Notes: generated from the letters alone by a model not told the origin. 64,000 nucleotides of DNA from Akkermansia muciniphila (GCA_945901795.1 CAMDLP010000003.1:1-64000); one strand, 5' to 3'; shown: positions 44,301 to 53,208, counted from the stretch's first letter. Translations and numbers: made by a program.

Positions 44301-47195
44301 CGCGGCCTTGAGATTTCTCGGGATGAAGCCGGCGGCGCTGAAGGATTCGATCTGGTTGGCGGTGACGCCGCCCGGATAGGCTAGGCTGCGGTTCAACTGG
44401 CGGGTGCGGAATCCGAGCACGGGCCCGGTGCCCGCCTGGTGACACTGCATGCACTGGTTGCGGGACGGATAGAGATAGTCGAACGTTTGTCCGTCGAGCG
44501 TCAGCGGCTCGGTGAGGCCGTCCTCGATCAGGTCCGCCTCGGCGCCGCCGGGACGCCATTTGTAAGTCACGCCGCCCCAGCCGTCGTTGCCGTGGACGAA
44601 GAGCCGCGTCTCAAGCGGCGCGTCGTTGTCCGGGCGGGCGAAGTGCTTGACGAACACGGTGCCGACCGGGAACTGCCAGGCTTGATTCTCGCTGTAGGTG
44701 ATTTGCTCCCCCGGCGTGTTAGGAACGCCGTCGTTGGGAATCATCACCCAGCGCTTGTTTGAAAGTCCGGACGACCAGAGCGGCATGTTGACATCGTAGG
44801 GAACCATGCCCTGCGCTGGCGTGAGCGTGGCGAGGTCGGAGAAGATTCCGGTTTGGGAAAGCAGCGGCGGGTATTCCCAGGTCTCGCCGCTAACGGTGCC
44901 GGCGCGCTTGATGCGGAAGATCTTGCCGCCGCCCGCGGTGCCCGCGCCCATTTGCAGGAGGAGCAGCTCGTTGCTCGAATCGACGCCGAAGGAGCTGATG
45001 CCGTTCCAGATCGTGCCCGCGCGGCCTTGGCCGATCTGCGTCACGGAGAGCGTGGCGTTAGTCGCCGCATCGTATTCCAGCGCGTAGTAGAGCTGGGTGC
45101 TGTTATCGCCGAAAATGTATTTCCCGGCGAGTTCGGGAATCGCCGCGCCGCGGTAAACGTAGCCGCCGATGATGCAGTTTCCCTGGGTGTGATCGAATTG
45201 GTAAACCGGCCCGCGCTCGGTGCCAATCAGCGGGTCGGGTTTGACGCGGAAGCCGTCGGCGTTGCCTTCCTTGTAGTTCCACTGGAAATTGAGGCCCGGC
45301 TGGTCCATCACGTCCACTTCCTCCCAGTTCGCCGCGCCCACATCGCCGATCCAGAAACGGTTGCCGACCGGGTCGTAAGTCATCCGGTGCGGCTCGCGCA
45401 GGCCGATGGCATAGTATTCCTCGAGCGCCCCCGCCACACCGGTCCAGGGATTGTCATTCGGGATATAATAGCCCTGGGTGTAGGTGTGATCGATGGTGTT
45501 GACGTTGATTTCACCAGCCTGCAGCGGCGGTTCAGCGGGCTGGTTGACAATTGGATGGCTGACCGCGCCTCCCAGCATGTCCACGTCCATCCGCCAGACG
45601 CCGGAGCGCGCGCGGTCGTCGATTTTCTGGGTGTGCGGGGTGGAATCCGCGCTTTCCGTGCCCTCGTCGCCGAGGCTCAGATAGAGGAAACCGTCGCCGC
45701 CGAAGACCAGTCCGCCGCCGTCGTGACCTTTGACGGTATCGAACTGCTGGATCATGACCCACTCGCTGGCGGGGTCGAAAGCCGAGGTCGCGGGATTCCA
45801 AGTGAAGCGCGAGAGGCGGGCGTAATAGGGGTTGTTCGAATCAACGACGGCGTCCGGATTGTCCGTCGGATGGTGGAGATAATAAACGTAAAGATAGTCC
45901 TTCGCGGCGCTTTGACCGAACTGCGGATGAAAGGCGCAGCCGAGGATGCCGCCGTGTTTGTGGGTCGGAGCTCCCTGATCCCAGTTCATATACCAGACGC
46001 GGTCGCGGATATCGAGCGCGGTGGCGAGTTGCGCCGGAGTGGCGGCGTCATTGTCCGGGAGGCGGAAGATCCGGCCGTCCATTTCGGCAACCATCATTTC
46101 ACTGCCGGATCCGGGCCAGGGCAGGGCGGCGATCGGCGACTCCCAACTCAAGTTAGAGAAGGCGGCGACGGTATCCACCTGGGTGGGAACGATGGAGAGC
46201 GTGGGGAGTTTGCCGTTGGAAAATGGCGCAACGGGCTTAGCGCCACCGAAGCCGGCGACGCCCTCGGTGTAGGGGCGGAGCGAGACCGCGCTGGTCGGGA
46301 AATCCGACGGCACGGCGGTGCCCGGATCTTTTTGGGCGCACCATTTCAGTGCGCGGACCAGCGTTTCCTGAAACGCGGCGCAGCGCATGCCTTCGGGTTC
46401 CGCCTGGTCTGACCAGATGTGGCCGTAGGTCGAGGCGTAAACGCGGCCGGTGCCGTAAGCCACGGTCCACTCGACCGGATGCTGGAGCGCGGGCTGGCCC
46501 GCCGCCGGATCGGGGTCGGTGGCGTAGGACAGGATTTTCACGTTTGCCGCGAGATTGGGATCGATGCCGCGGGGGAAACGCACGACTTCCAAGTCGGCGG
46601 CGAACCACGAGTTCGGCAAGCCCGCGTGGATCGGGTGGACGGCGGGCAACCCGTGGCGTTTGACCAGCACGTTGGCGCGGGCACCGTGCCCGGTGGCCAG
46701 GCCGGAGCCGGGAGGATGGACGAGCAGCGAATCGTCCGCATTCACCGTGAAGGCGGTGCCGGTGTTAGAGTCATGCCAGGTGAGACCGACGATTTCCTGA
46801 TACTCCTGCCAGGCGGTGAACGCTTGGTTCGCCTCGTGGAAGGCGAGGAAGCCGCCGCCGGTTTGAACGTACGCCGCGAAAGCGGTTTGGACGCCGAGCG
46901 GCCAAGACGCGCCTCCGGTGGCGTTGCTGTATCCGGAAAGGACGACGTCGTAGTTGGAAAAATTGGGATTCCACGCCGCCCACTCCGGGCTGGCGACATC
47001 CTGCGGCACGAGGGTGACGTCCATTTGGAACGAGCCGTCGCGGGAGAGAACGGACCGGAGATTCTCGATCCGGCGCTGCCAGTCGTGATTGCTGGCTCCC
47101 TCGATGACGAGGACCTTGGTCACGGCCGCGACTCCAACTTCTGATAGGGAAAGGACGGCGAAAACCGACCAAACGAGGTATTTGGGGAGATTCAT
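41358..47195 (-). CDS. giant secreted ThuA / PQQ-dehydrogenase / dihaem cytochrome protein with long repeats
   Basis: 1945 residues from ATG 47195. Signal peptide (YLVWSVFAVLSLSEVGVA); ThuA-like domain about 25-285 (VLVIEGASNHDWQRRI, GGGFLAFHEANQAF); glucose/sorbosone-dehydrogenase-type PQQ beta-propeller about 325-780 (GGILGCAFHPQF, GLREPHRMTYDP). A dihaem region follows with CMQCH near residue 915 and CSHCH near 995, as in SO_2930-type proteins. About 700 residues are then built as A-B-A'-B' repeats of about 177 residues, and a TSP3-like stretch (EDGDGLKDSWE) and a beta domain close it. Probably a cell-surface sugar or lactone oxidation enzyme passing electrons to its own haems; substrate unknown. 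Monocistronic, convergent with the 40296 gene. Confidence 0.88.
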   Translation of the reverse strand: MNLPKYLVWSVFAVLSLSEVGVAAVTKVLVIEGASNHDWQRRIENLRSVLSRDGSFQMDVTLVPQDVASPEWAAWNPNFSNYDVVLSGYSNATGGASWPLGVQTAFAAYVQTGGGFLAFHEANQAFTAWQEYQEIVGLTWHDSNTGTAFTVNADDSLLVHPPGSGLATGHGARANVLVKRHGLPAVHPIHAGLPNSWFAADLEVVRFPRGIDPNLAANVKILSYATDPDPAAGQPALQHPVEWTVAYGTGRVYASTYGHIWSDQAEPEGMRCAAFQETLVRALKWCAQKDPGTAVPSDFPTSAVSLRPYTEGVAGFGGAKPVAPFSNGKLPTLSIVPTQVDTVAAFSNLSWESPIAALPWPGSGSEMMVAEMDGRIFRLPDNDAATPAQLATALDIRDRVWYMNWDQGAPTHKHGGILGCAFHPQFGQSAAKDYLYVYYLHHPTDNPDAVVDSNNPYYARLSRFTWNPATSAFDPASEWVMIQQFDTVKGHDGGGLVFGGDGFLYLSLGDEGTESADSTPHTQKIDDRARSGVWRMDVDMLGGAVSHPIVNQPAEPPLQAGEINVNTIDHTYTQGYYIPNDNPWTGVAGALEEYYAIGLREPHRMTYDPVGNRFWIGDVGAANWEEVDVMDQPGLNFQWNYKEGNADGFRVKPDPLIGTERGPVYQFDHTQGNCIIGGYVYRGAAIPELAGKYIFGDNSTQLYYALEYDAATNATLSVTQIGQGRAGTIWNGISSFGVDSSNELLLLQMGAGTAGGGKIFRIKRAGTVSGETWEYPPLLSQTGIFSDLATLTPAQGMVPYDVNMPLWSSGLSNKRWVMIPNDGVPNTPGEQITYSENQAWQFPVGTVFVKHFARPDNDAPLETRLFVHGNDGWGGVTYKWRPGGAEADLIEDGLTEPLTLDGQTFDYLYPSRNQCMQCHQAGTGPVLGFRTRQLNRSLAYPGGVTANQIESFSAAGFIPRNLKAADLASVITSGDIRDPDLSDEKYVRSYLDSNCSHCHQPDGSSRAFFDARFTTPLTNQSLVCGPVIDGLGLSAPAVIKPGSLDNSVLFQRISAHNSPIVMPPIARGPVDYASVARVANWILSMNADSCTKSQSFFGGGDLGITGAPGGSTGGEVWKSNMVIQKNATYTNTGSSPVTVLLDRFSFHANLAGDPVTPFFVRVNAPDDFTVVAIGTTRSGYSSGANDLAFSDAPLSITLQPGESIAPGFLDANPNGSGGGGAEVVSWTDGVTSVWHGGGPLDGDAGSLTLGSAPVPGTNLIANQARDYQFAVTYHFSSLQLGNSLDLPGFKTADGANSNFVVNHTDSFTNTTGGNLTVTVDRFRFHASRVTDPLTPFIVRINSPGNFTLLAVGSPQTAYEVGNNDLPFSGTPATLVLAPGETIAPGFVDNLPNGTPGSQNGALSFIYEVGSQTADLITYYYDVLNLGATLVVGQPPLVPFPYTGGSGFRRDYLFSISLELGGELASPVSNPWRSNMVIQKNAIYTNTESSPVTLRLDRFSFHAQLAGDPLTPFVVKINAPDNFTVLAIGSTRSGYSTGGNNLAFSDAPLSVTLLPGESIAPGFLDANPNGSGGSGAEVIAWTDGGTAVWHGGGLLDSNAGSLTLGSAPVPGTNLITHHARDYHFAFTYIVSALQMGNNLDQAGYKQPDGGKSNFVINQAEAFTNQGTGTLTVSVDRFRFHASQVTDPLTPFVVRINGPGDFTVLAIGDARPVYSVGNNDVPFSGAPATIVVAPGETIAPGFVDNLPDGSPGTQAGAVSFIHGGDSIFYRYDSEDRGAILELGQAPVVPFRYPAPYLPGALFQRDYLFSITLGFGGKDDEDGDGLKDSWELAFAPGLNQLSATLDSDNDGMNDLAEYQAGTSPTDRTSVMKTLNLTPGPAGASALIQTVPGRDYQVRASSDLGSWKDVGIFKAADWPATETSVLIPAADLPAGAERRLFIQIGPSSP
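41724..43847 (-). repeat. 1062-bp internal tandem duplication in the giant ThuA/PQQ gene
   Basis: Unit 1 (42786-43847) and unit 2 (41724-42785) align with an exact offset of 1062 bp (354 codons), for example the Trp codons at 43847 and 42785 that begin WKSNMVIQKN and WRSNMVIQKN. The DNA stretch cgaggaagccgggggcgatc recurs at the same offset near 43570 and 42508. Each unit is itself two related 177-residue domains (DRFSFHA...PGFLDANPNGSGG; DRFRFHAS...PGFVDNLPNG). Confidence 0.85.
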
Positions 47196-47341
47196 AAAAA
47201 AGGGGGAATGTAGGAACAGCATCTGCCGTGCCGAGACGATGAGGAGCGGAGGCAGCTCAACAACGTTTCACGTGCCATGCTACATCATCCCGCTTGTGGT
47301 GCAAGATGTTCGTATCACGTGATCACGTAGGATCCCGGGTT

Positions 47342-48775
47342 TCAGGAACTCGTCAACGCGTGCCGCCAGAAAAGCCGGTTTTCGCCCGCCTGAAATCGAT
47401 AGACCCGCTCGCCGTCAACTCCCGGCGCGCTGCTGTCCGACTCGAGGGTGGCTCCACTCCCGGAAACCCCGGCCACCTCCCAATCCGAAAGATCGCGGCT
47501 GCATTCCAACCGCAACACGAAGCCCTGCGCCAAAGCCCTGCCGGACACGGGCACCCGCAGGCTCCGGACGCCGTTTTCCAAAACCATCACGGGCCCCTCA
47601 TCCCAGATCATGGGATTGAGACGGAGCATGAACTCCATACCATTGGAAAACGCGTCGCCGTCGTCGTTTGCCGCCAGCGAGGCCGTCGCCCCGTACTCGT
47701 CGGCCCACTTGCCGAAGAAGTCCCCGCCTTCGGAAATCCGCAAGTCATCGAAAACGATGCTTGAACCCAGATCCGGCGTGGTCGAGCGGACCTCCAGCGT
47801 CAGTTTGCCGTCCGGCCCAGCGAGCACCGGAACCTCGACCAAGCTGTAGCCATCCGACCATTTCTGACTGATCGTCCTCACGAGGGAAGTGACGACCTGG
47901 CGGTTGGCCAGCACCTCACCGGTCATATTGCCGTCATACCAACCAATGTGCCGGGCATGCAGAAATGAAACCGTGTAAGCCCCGCCCGGAATGAGCCCCG
48001 TGATCGTCTGGGCGATCCCGCCCGGACCCGACCCGCCCACATCCAGCACGTTGGTTTCCTCGGGAGCATTGGCTTGATTGAATTGAATGACATCGACGTT
48101 CTCCCTCGTCACCCGCCATCCCGGAAGGGCATCGCCGGAAAGAAGCTCGTTGAACTCCCCGGCGATGTTCGGATTGCCCGTCGGATCGCCGATCGGGCTT
48201 TCAAAGCCGCCATTGACCAAGGCCCGCCCGCCGCGGGCATCCGCCACGGGGGTCAGATCCGCCCACGATTCCTCCGGCGGCAGCGGCAATCCGCCCACTT
48301 CGATCCTGACGTTATCGACCAACAGCCCGGCACTCCCGCTCTCCAGCGATTCAATCCGCAAGACCGCCGTGGTGGCTCCGGGCACGAACTCGAAACCATT
48401 GGCACTTAAATATTTATCCGCCTGCCCGTTGTGGATCTCGCCGATCTGCACGCCATCGATCTTCACCCGTGCGTCGGCAAGGTCTCCCGTCCCGGCCTGA
48501 GCCAGATAGGCGAGCCGCACCGTGTGAACCTGTCCGACTACCAATTCGCTGAAGGTCTGCTCGATAAATCCGTTCGCCAAATTCAGGCACTTGGTTCCCT
48601 CGAAGGCGAATCCGGTTTCCACTGTGACGTCGGCCGACGTCCAGCCCGTGAGATCCTCCTCAAAACCGGGATTCAATCCGACCGGCGCTCCGAAAAGCCC
48701 CCCCGGAAAAAGGAAGGCTGCAAACAACGGGGAGTAAAAGGAAACCGACAGCTTTCTGATAGATGGGGGAGTCAC
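47342..48775 (-). CDS. secreted two-domain protein, DUF642/CBM-like, paralogue 2
   Basis: 477 residues, start GTG 48773-48775. Signal peptide (FYSPLFAAFLFPGGLFGA) then two beta-sandwich domains of DUF642/carbohydrate-binding appearance: NPGFEEDLTGWTSADVTVET and ALVNGGFESPIGDPTGNP...VDVIQFNQ...GGSGPGGIAQTITGL. The C-terminal part has an EF-hand-like DDGDAFSNGMEFMLRLNP and a final domain (LRLECSRDLSDWEVAGVSGS; YRFQAGENRLFWRHAL) that also ends other verrucomicrobial secreted proteins. Highly similar over its full length to the product of 48865-50277, so the pair is a tandem duplication. Function unknown; polysaccharide or cell-wall binding is a guess. Confidence 0.75.
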   Translation of the reverse strand: MTPPSIRKLSVSFYSPLFAAFLFPGGLFGAPVGLNPGFEEDLTGWTSADVTVETGFAFEGTKCLNLANGFIEQTFSELVVGQVHTVRLAYLAQAGTGDLADARVKIDGVQIGEIHNGQADKYLSANGFEFVPGATTAVLRIESLESGSAGLLVDNVRIEVGGLPLPPEESWADLTPVADARGGRALVNGGFESPIGDPTGNPNIAGEFNELLSGDALPGWRVTRENVDVIQFNQANAPEETNVLDVGGSGPGGIAQTITGLIPGGAYTVSFLHARHIGWYDGNMTGEVLANRQVVTSLVRTISQKWSDGYSLVEVPVLAGPDGKLTLEVRSTTPDLGSSIVFDDLRISEGGDFFGKWADEYGATASLAANDDGDAFSNGMEFMLRLNPMIWDEGPVMVLENGVRSLRVPVSGRALAQGFVLRLECSRDLSDWEVAGVSGSGATLESDSSAPGVDGERVYRFQAGENRLFWRHALTSS

Positions 48776-48864
48776 GACTGCACATTAACCGCTTCCAACG
48801 ACGCGCTTCAATACCTTGATCGCGTAGGTTGACAGGTTTTGAAAAATGGAGACATCGCCAGTTA

Positions 48865-50277
48865 TCAAGGGCTCGTCAGCGCGTGTCGCCAGAAGATTTT
48901 GCTCTCCCCGGCTTGGAATCGATAGACCCGCTCGCCGTCGATTCCCGGAACGCTGCTGTCCGACTCGAGGGTGATTCCACTCCCGGAAACCCCGGCCACC
49001 TCCCAATCGGATAGATCGCGGCTACACTCCAACCGCAGCCCGAAACCTTGCGCCAAAGCCTCGCCGGACACGGGCACCCGCAGGCGCCGGACCCCGTTTT
49101 CCAAAACCATCCGCGGACCGTCACTCCTCACGGTGGGATCGAGACGGAGGGCGAACTCCATTCCATTGGAAAACGAGTCGCCGTCGTCGTTTGCCGCCAG
49201 CGAGGCCGTCACGCCGAATTTCGCGGCCCACTTGCCGAAGAAGTCCCCGCCTTTCGCAATCCGGAAGTCGTCGTAAACGATGTTCCCACCTTGATCCAAG
49301 TTGGTCGAGCGCACCTCGACCGTCAGCCTGCCGTCCTGCCCCGCGATCACCGGGATACTCAGCAGGCTGTAGCCTTGGTTCCATGTCTGGTTGATCGTCC
49401 TCACCAGCGAGGCGACGACCTGCCGGTTAGCGAGGAAATCCCCGGTCATGTTGGCGGTGCCCCAGTAAACGTGCCGGGCATGCCAGAAGGAAACCGTGTA
49501 GGCCGCGCCCGCAGCGAGACCCGTGATCGTCTGGGCGATCCCGCCGGGACCGTGACCACCGGTATCCAAAGCATTCGCTCCTTGCGGCGGTTTCGCGGAG
49601 TTGGACTTGATGACATCGACGTTCTCGCGGGTGACCAGCCAGCCCGGCAGGGAAAATCCGCACAGATGCTCGTTGCCAGCGGGGCCGCTGTTGTTCGGAT
49701 CGTTGGTCGGACTTCCGATCGCGCTCTCGAAGCCGCCATTCACCAAGGCCCGCCCGCCGCGCGCATCCGTCATGACCTGAAGATCCGCCCAAGCCTTTTC
49801 CGGCGGCAGCGGCAATCCGCCGGTCTCGATCCGGACGGCGTCGATCCGCAGCCCGTTCGTCCCGGTTTCCAGCGACTCGACCCGCAAGACCGCGGTGGCG
49901 GCCGCCGCGATGAACTCGAATCCATTGCAACTCAGGTATTCCGTCGTTTGGCCGTTGTGAATCTCGCCGATGGCCACGCCGTCGATTTTCACCCGCGCAT
50001 GGCCGAGCAAATAGTTCGCCCCCGTCCAAATGTAGGCGAGCCGGACCTTGTGGCGCTGCCCGGCCACCAGCCCGCTGACAGTCTGCGAGACAAATCCGTT
50101 TTTCAAATTCTGACGCTTGGTGCCCTCGAAAGCACCTCCGGTTTCCACCGCGACATTGGAATTCGTCCAGCCCGTGAGGCCGCTCTCAAAGCCGGTATTC
50201 GTTCCGACCGGAGCCGCTAACAGCGAAGCCGGGGACAAAAAGGCAGCAAGCCATCGTGCGTGAATGTAACCGGACAT
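48865..50277 (-). CDS. secreted two-domain protein, DUF642/CBM-like, paralogue 1
   Basis: 470 residues, start ATG 50275-50277 (MSGYIHARWLAAFLSP). Same architecture as its downstream neighbour: signal peptide, NTGFESGLTGWTNSNVAVET, ALVNGGFESAIGSPTNDPNN, GGHGPGGIAQTITGL, DDGDSFSNGMEFALRLDP, and an almost identical last 60 residues (LRLECSRDLSDWEVAGVSGS). Many stretches are identical at DNA level, which points to a recent duplication. The gap between the two is 89 bp, so they may form one transcript. No anchor or sorting motif was recognised at the C-terminus. Confidence 0.75.
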   Translation of the reverse strand: MSGYIHARWLAAFLSPASLLAAPVGTNTGFESGLTGWTNSNVAVETGGAFEGTKRQNLKNGFVSQTVSGLVAGQRHKVRLAYIWTGANYLLGHARVKIDGVAIGEIHNGQTTEYLSCNGFEFIAAAATAVLRVESLETGTNGLRIDAVRIETGGLPLPPEKAWADLQVMTDARGGRALVNGGFESAIGSPTNDPNNSGPAGNEHLCGFSLPGWLVTRENVDVIKSNSAKPPQGANALDTGGHGPGGIAQTITGLAAGAAYTVSFWHARHVYWGTANMTGDFLANRQVVASLVRTINQTWNQGYSLLSIPVIAGQDGRLTVEVRSTNLDQGGNIVYDDFRIAKGGDFFGKWAAKFGVTASLAANDDGDSFSNGMEFALRLDPTVRSDGPRMVLENGVRRLRVPVSGEALAQGFGLRLECSRDLSDWEVAGVSGSGITLESDSSVPGIDGERVYRFQAGESKIFWRHALTSP

Positions 50278-50355
50278 CTGGGGGGATGGGAAACTAGCTC
50301 AGGCTTCCGCGACGTTCCAGCCAAAAATCGGACCTACCTGAGGCCTTGGGAAAAA

Positions 50356-50910
50356 TTAACGCAATCCGGCCGCGATATTCTCCGCCAGGCGGGCGAGCAG
50401 ACGGGATTGGGCGGCGACCATCGCGGCGTAACCGTCGGATGCCAGCGGCTCGCGGTCCACGAAGGTGCGGGAGGCTTTCAGCTTGCGGTCCGGCAGGGAA
50501 TACGCGCGCCAACCCGCCTCGATGACCGCGTAGCCTTCCGCCTCGCTGTGGAGCTGGCGGACGTCGAGAGTGACCTGATAGTCGATCTCCTCGTCCCGTT
50601 GCCACGGGTAGGTGCGGACGTTGCCGGTTTTCATTTCGCGGCCGAGGTTGGCGGCCGTGACGCGGGCGATCGAGGCGGACAGATCGCCGGCCCAGCGGTT
50701 GTCCTCCGAGACGGCGAGTTGGTTAGGACCTTGCTGGATGACGAGATTCGGGCGGTCGATGTATTCCGCGAGTGCGATCGGTCCGACCCCGATGCCGGTC
50801 CCGCCACCCGAGGGCGCGGGGCCTTTGGCGGTGAGGACGTAGAAATTCTTGTTAGGCCCGGCACAACCGGCGAGCAGCAGCACGGCAAGGAGAATGAAAA
50901 AACGATTCAT
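50356..50910 (-). CDS. pqiC: PqiC-like ABC-transport auxiliary lipoprotein
   Basis: 184 residues from ATG 50908-50910. Lipoprotein signal FFILLAVLLLAGCAGP with lipobox LAGC. The DUF330/ABC_trans_aux domain follows (FYVLTAKGPAP; IGVGPIALAEYIDRPNLVIQ; NRWAGDLSASIARVTAANLG; QVTLDVRQLHSEAEGYAVIE). PqiC is an outer-membrane-anchored partner of the PqiB tube in lipid transport between membranes. It follows pqiB by 13 bp in a pqiA-pqiA-pqiB-pqiC operon. An in-frame upstream extension overlaps pqiB and lacks a signal sequence. Confidence 0.88.
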   Translation of the reverse strand: MNRFFILLAVLLLAGCAGPNKNFYVLTAKGPAPSGGGTGIGVGPIALAEYIDRPNLVIQQGPNQLAVSEDNRWAGDLSASIARVTAANLGREMKTGNVRTYPWQRDEEIDYQVTLDVRQLHSEAEGYAVIEAGWRAYSLPDRKLKASRTFVDREPLASDGYAAMVAAQSRLLARLAENIAAGLR

Positions 50911-50923
50911 GGTGAGATAAGGA

Positions 50924-52561
50924 TTAGCGCCCGGCTTTCGGGGCTTTGGGGATGGAATTGCCCGAGCCATCCTTGCCGAAGATCAGCGAGTTAGGCTTTT
51001 CCTCAAGGGTGTTGGTCATGGACTTCATGGACCTCAAGGCCGCGCGGAGTTCATCGAGAGTGCGGAGCAAGTCGCCCTGGATCGCGCCGTCCGGGCCGAC
51101 GCTGGTGACGGATTTTTCAAGCGCGGCCAGCGTGTTTTTCAAGTCTGCGGGAAGGTTGGCGAACGCCTCGGAATCCAGCGTCTTGCGGGCGGCGGCGATG
51201 GTGACGGTCGCCTCCTCGGCCAGCGTGTCGATTTTCTTCATGGTTCCCTCAAGTGGCAGGGCCTGAACCTTGTCGAGGATGGCGGTGAGCTTGGCTTCCA
51301 ACTGGGCGAGACCCGAGGAAACCGTGGGGATCGAAGGGTAATCACCGACTTTGGTCAGCTCGGCGGGCTGCGGGTCATTGTAGTAGTCGAGGTCCACATA
51401 CAGCGCACCGGTGAGCAAGCTGCCGGTTTTCAAAGCGGCCCGCAGGCCACGGGCGACCGCTTCCTTGAGGAACTCCCCGTCGGGCTTGCTGACTTTCTCA
51501 GCCGCCTCGCGACGCAACAGGGAGGGGTCGATTTCCACTAACACCGGAATCCGCGAATCGTCGGCGGCCTTCAGATAGTCGAACGAAATATCCGCGACCC
51601 GCCCGATGGGGATGCCGCGGAATTCCACGGGAGCCGCCTTGACCAGCCCGCGGACCGATTGGTCGAAGAGCAGCACGAATTCCATCGTGGGATTGAAGGT
51701 GGATTGATTCGCCGCGTCTTCGTCTGAGAAAAGCGTGAATGTCGCGCCATCCGCCGCGGGAGGCCCGGGCGCGATTCCCTCCGGCACGCCGAAGGCCGCG
51801 CCGCCGGAGACCATCGCTTGGAACGACGGGGTCCGCACTTTGAAACCATCCGCCCCGGCGCTGATGTCGATGCCGCTGGTGTTCCAGAAACGGGTGTTTT
51901 CTTTCACCAGGGAGCTGTATTCCGCGCTGACGAAGGCATCGTAGGTGACTCGCTGGCCTTCGAGATCGAGCTTGCGGCTTTCAATCCGCCCGACTTCAAA
52001 GCCACGATGATAAATCGGCGAGCCCGCCGTGAGCGAGCCCGCTTGCTCGGCGGTTAGGACGATCCGATGCCCGGGAATGTCGCGATTGGTGGGCAGCGGC
52101 GTCTCCAAGCCTTCGAAGTGATGGACCACTTCGCCATCCGCCGGGCCGGGGTCGAGCTCGATGTAGGCGCCGGTGATCAGGGTCCCGAGGCCGGAAATGT
52201 CGGTGGTGGAAACCCGCGGGCGGACGACCCAGAAATTCGCCCCGTCTCGCAACAGGCGCCCGGAATCCGGATTGAGCTCAAGTCGCACGACGACCGATTT
52301 CAAATCCTCCGCCAAGGTGACTTCCTTGACCAATCCAACCCGGACCGAACGACAGCGAACCTCCGTTTTCTCCGCCCCAATTCCGTCCGCCGTGTCGAAG
52401 CGGACATACGCGACCGGGCCCTGCGCGCTGACGCTGCGGTAAATCATCCAGCCGCCGATGATCAGTGCCAGAATGGGAACCACCCACACGATGTTCCAGC
52501 GTTGCGCCGCCCTTAACTCCGGCGTCGCGGCGGGAGGTGATGTCGTTTCCGTTTCGCTCAA
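50924..52561 (-). CDS. pqiB: PqiB-like MCE-domain intermembrane transport protein
   Basis: 545 residues, matching E. coli PqiB in size. One N-terminal transmembrane helix (IVWVVPILALIIGGWMIY), then three MCE/MlaD domains (ISAQGPVAYVRFDTADGIGA without the first residue; YHRGFEVGRIESRKLDLEGQ; VEFRGIPIGRVADISFDYLK), and a long C-terminal helical region (LEAKLTAILDKVQALPLEG, IDTLAEEATVTIAAARKTL) that forms the needle in PqiB. It bridges inner and outer membranes for lipid trafficking. Its start overlaps the preceding pqiA half by 4 nt. Confidence 0.92.
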   Translation of the reverse strand: MSETETTSPPAATPELRAAQRWNIVWVVPILALIIGGWMIYRSVSAQGPVAYVRFDTADGIGAEKTEVRCRSVRVGLVKEVTLAEDLKSVVVRLELNPDSGRLLRDGANFWVVRPRVSTTDISGLGTLITGAYIELDPGPADGEVVHHFEGLETPLPTNRDIPGHRIVLTAEQAGSLTAGSPIYHRGFEVGRIESRKLDLEGQRVTYDAFVSAEYSSLVKENTRFWNTSGIDISAGADGFKVRTPSFQAMVSGGAAFGVPEGIAPGPPAADGATFTLFSDEDAANQSTFNPTMEFVLLFDQSVRGLVKAAPVEFRGIPIGRVADISFDYLKAADDSRIPVLVEIDPSLLRREAAEKVSKPDGEFLKEAVARGLRAALKTGSLLTGALYVDLDYYNDPQPAELTKVGDYPSIPTVSSGLAQLEAKLTAILDKVQALPLEGTMKKIDTLAEEATVTIAAARKTLDSEAFANLPADLKNTLAALEKSVTSVGPDGAIQGDLLRTLDELRAALRSMKSMTNTLEEKPNSLIFGKDGSGNSIPKAPKAGR

Positions 52562-53208
52562 GTGTCTGTTTTTTTAAGAGTTGATGAATCGAGTTGGAGC
52601 ATTTCAAGCCGGTCCCACAAGAGTCGGGGATCGAAGCTCATTGCTGCGAACATGGTAAGCACGACCACCCCGCCGAATGCAAGCGCGCCGGGCCCGGGCG
52701 TGACGGTCATGTAATTGCCGAGCTGCACCAGCGCCACTAAAATCCCCACCACGAAGATATCCACCATTGACCACCGCCCCATGAGCTCGGTGAACCAATA
52801 CATTTTCCCGAGCATCGCGGGCGACGGGTGCAGCTTCCCCGAAGCGGCCAAGCAAAGCCAGCTGATGGCGATGATTTTGAGCAGCGGAATCAAGATGGAC
52901 GCCGTCAAAATAACCAGCGCGATCGGGTAAGCCCCGCCTTTCCAAAAGTAAATGATCCCCCCGACGATCGTGTTGCTGGTCACCACGCCCAGCTCCACCA
53001 TCGTCATCATTGGCAGGAAATTCGCCGGGATATACAGAGCGGTAGCGGCCAGCATGAACGCCATCGTCCGCCTGACACTATCCGGTTTCCGCAGGTGCAG
53101 ACGCGACCCGCAGCGGGGGCAGCGCCCGAGGCTGACCGGAGAAACCTTCCCGCACGTGTGGCACCCCGCCAATCCCCGCGCCGCCGCTCGTGGCAATGAT
53201 CCGCTCAT
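52558..53208 (-). CDS. PqiA-like membrane protein, second half
   Basis: 216 residues from ATG 53206-53208. A zinc-ribbon-like CHTCGKVS...CPRCG is followed by four transmembrane helices with the PqiA pattern YIPANFLPMMTMVELG and TELMGRWSMVDIFVVGILVA, ending AMSFDPRLLWDRLE. E. coli PqiA is a single protein with two such domains; here each domain is its own gene, overlapping by 4 nt, so the two products probably dimerise. An inner-membrane partner of PqiB. Confidence 0.87.
   Translation of the reverse strand: MSGSLPRAAARGLAGCHTCGKVSPVSLGRCPRCGSRLHLRKPDSVRRTMAFMLAATALYIPANFLPMMTMVELGVVTSNTIVGGIIYFWKGGAYPIALVILTASILIPLLKIIAISWLCLAASGKLHPSPAMLGKMYWFTELMGRWSMVDIFVVGILVALVQLGNYMTVTPGPGALAFGGVVVLTMFAAMSFDPRLLWDRLEMLQLDSSTLKKTDT

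Noticed and set aside
47317-47328. ACGTGATCACGT palindrome upstream of the giant ThuA gene as an operator
   Set aside because: A 12-nt perfect palindrome in the right place, but single and without a recognised regulator; too weak to call as a site.
50294-50605. Minus-strand frame upstream of and overlapping pqiC in another frame
   Set aside because: It overlaps the lipoprotein gene out of frame and has no signal or family motif.
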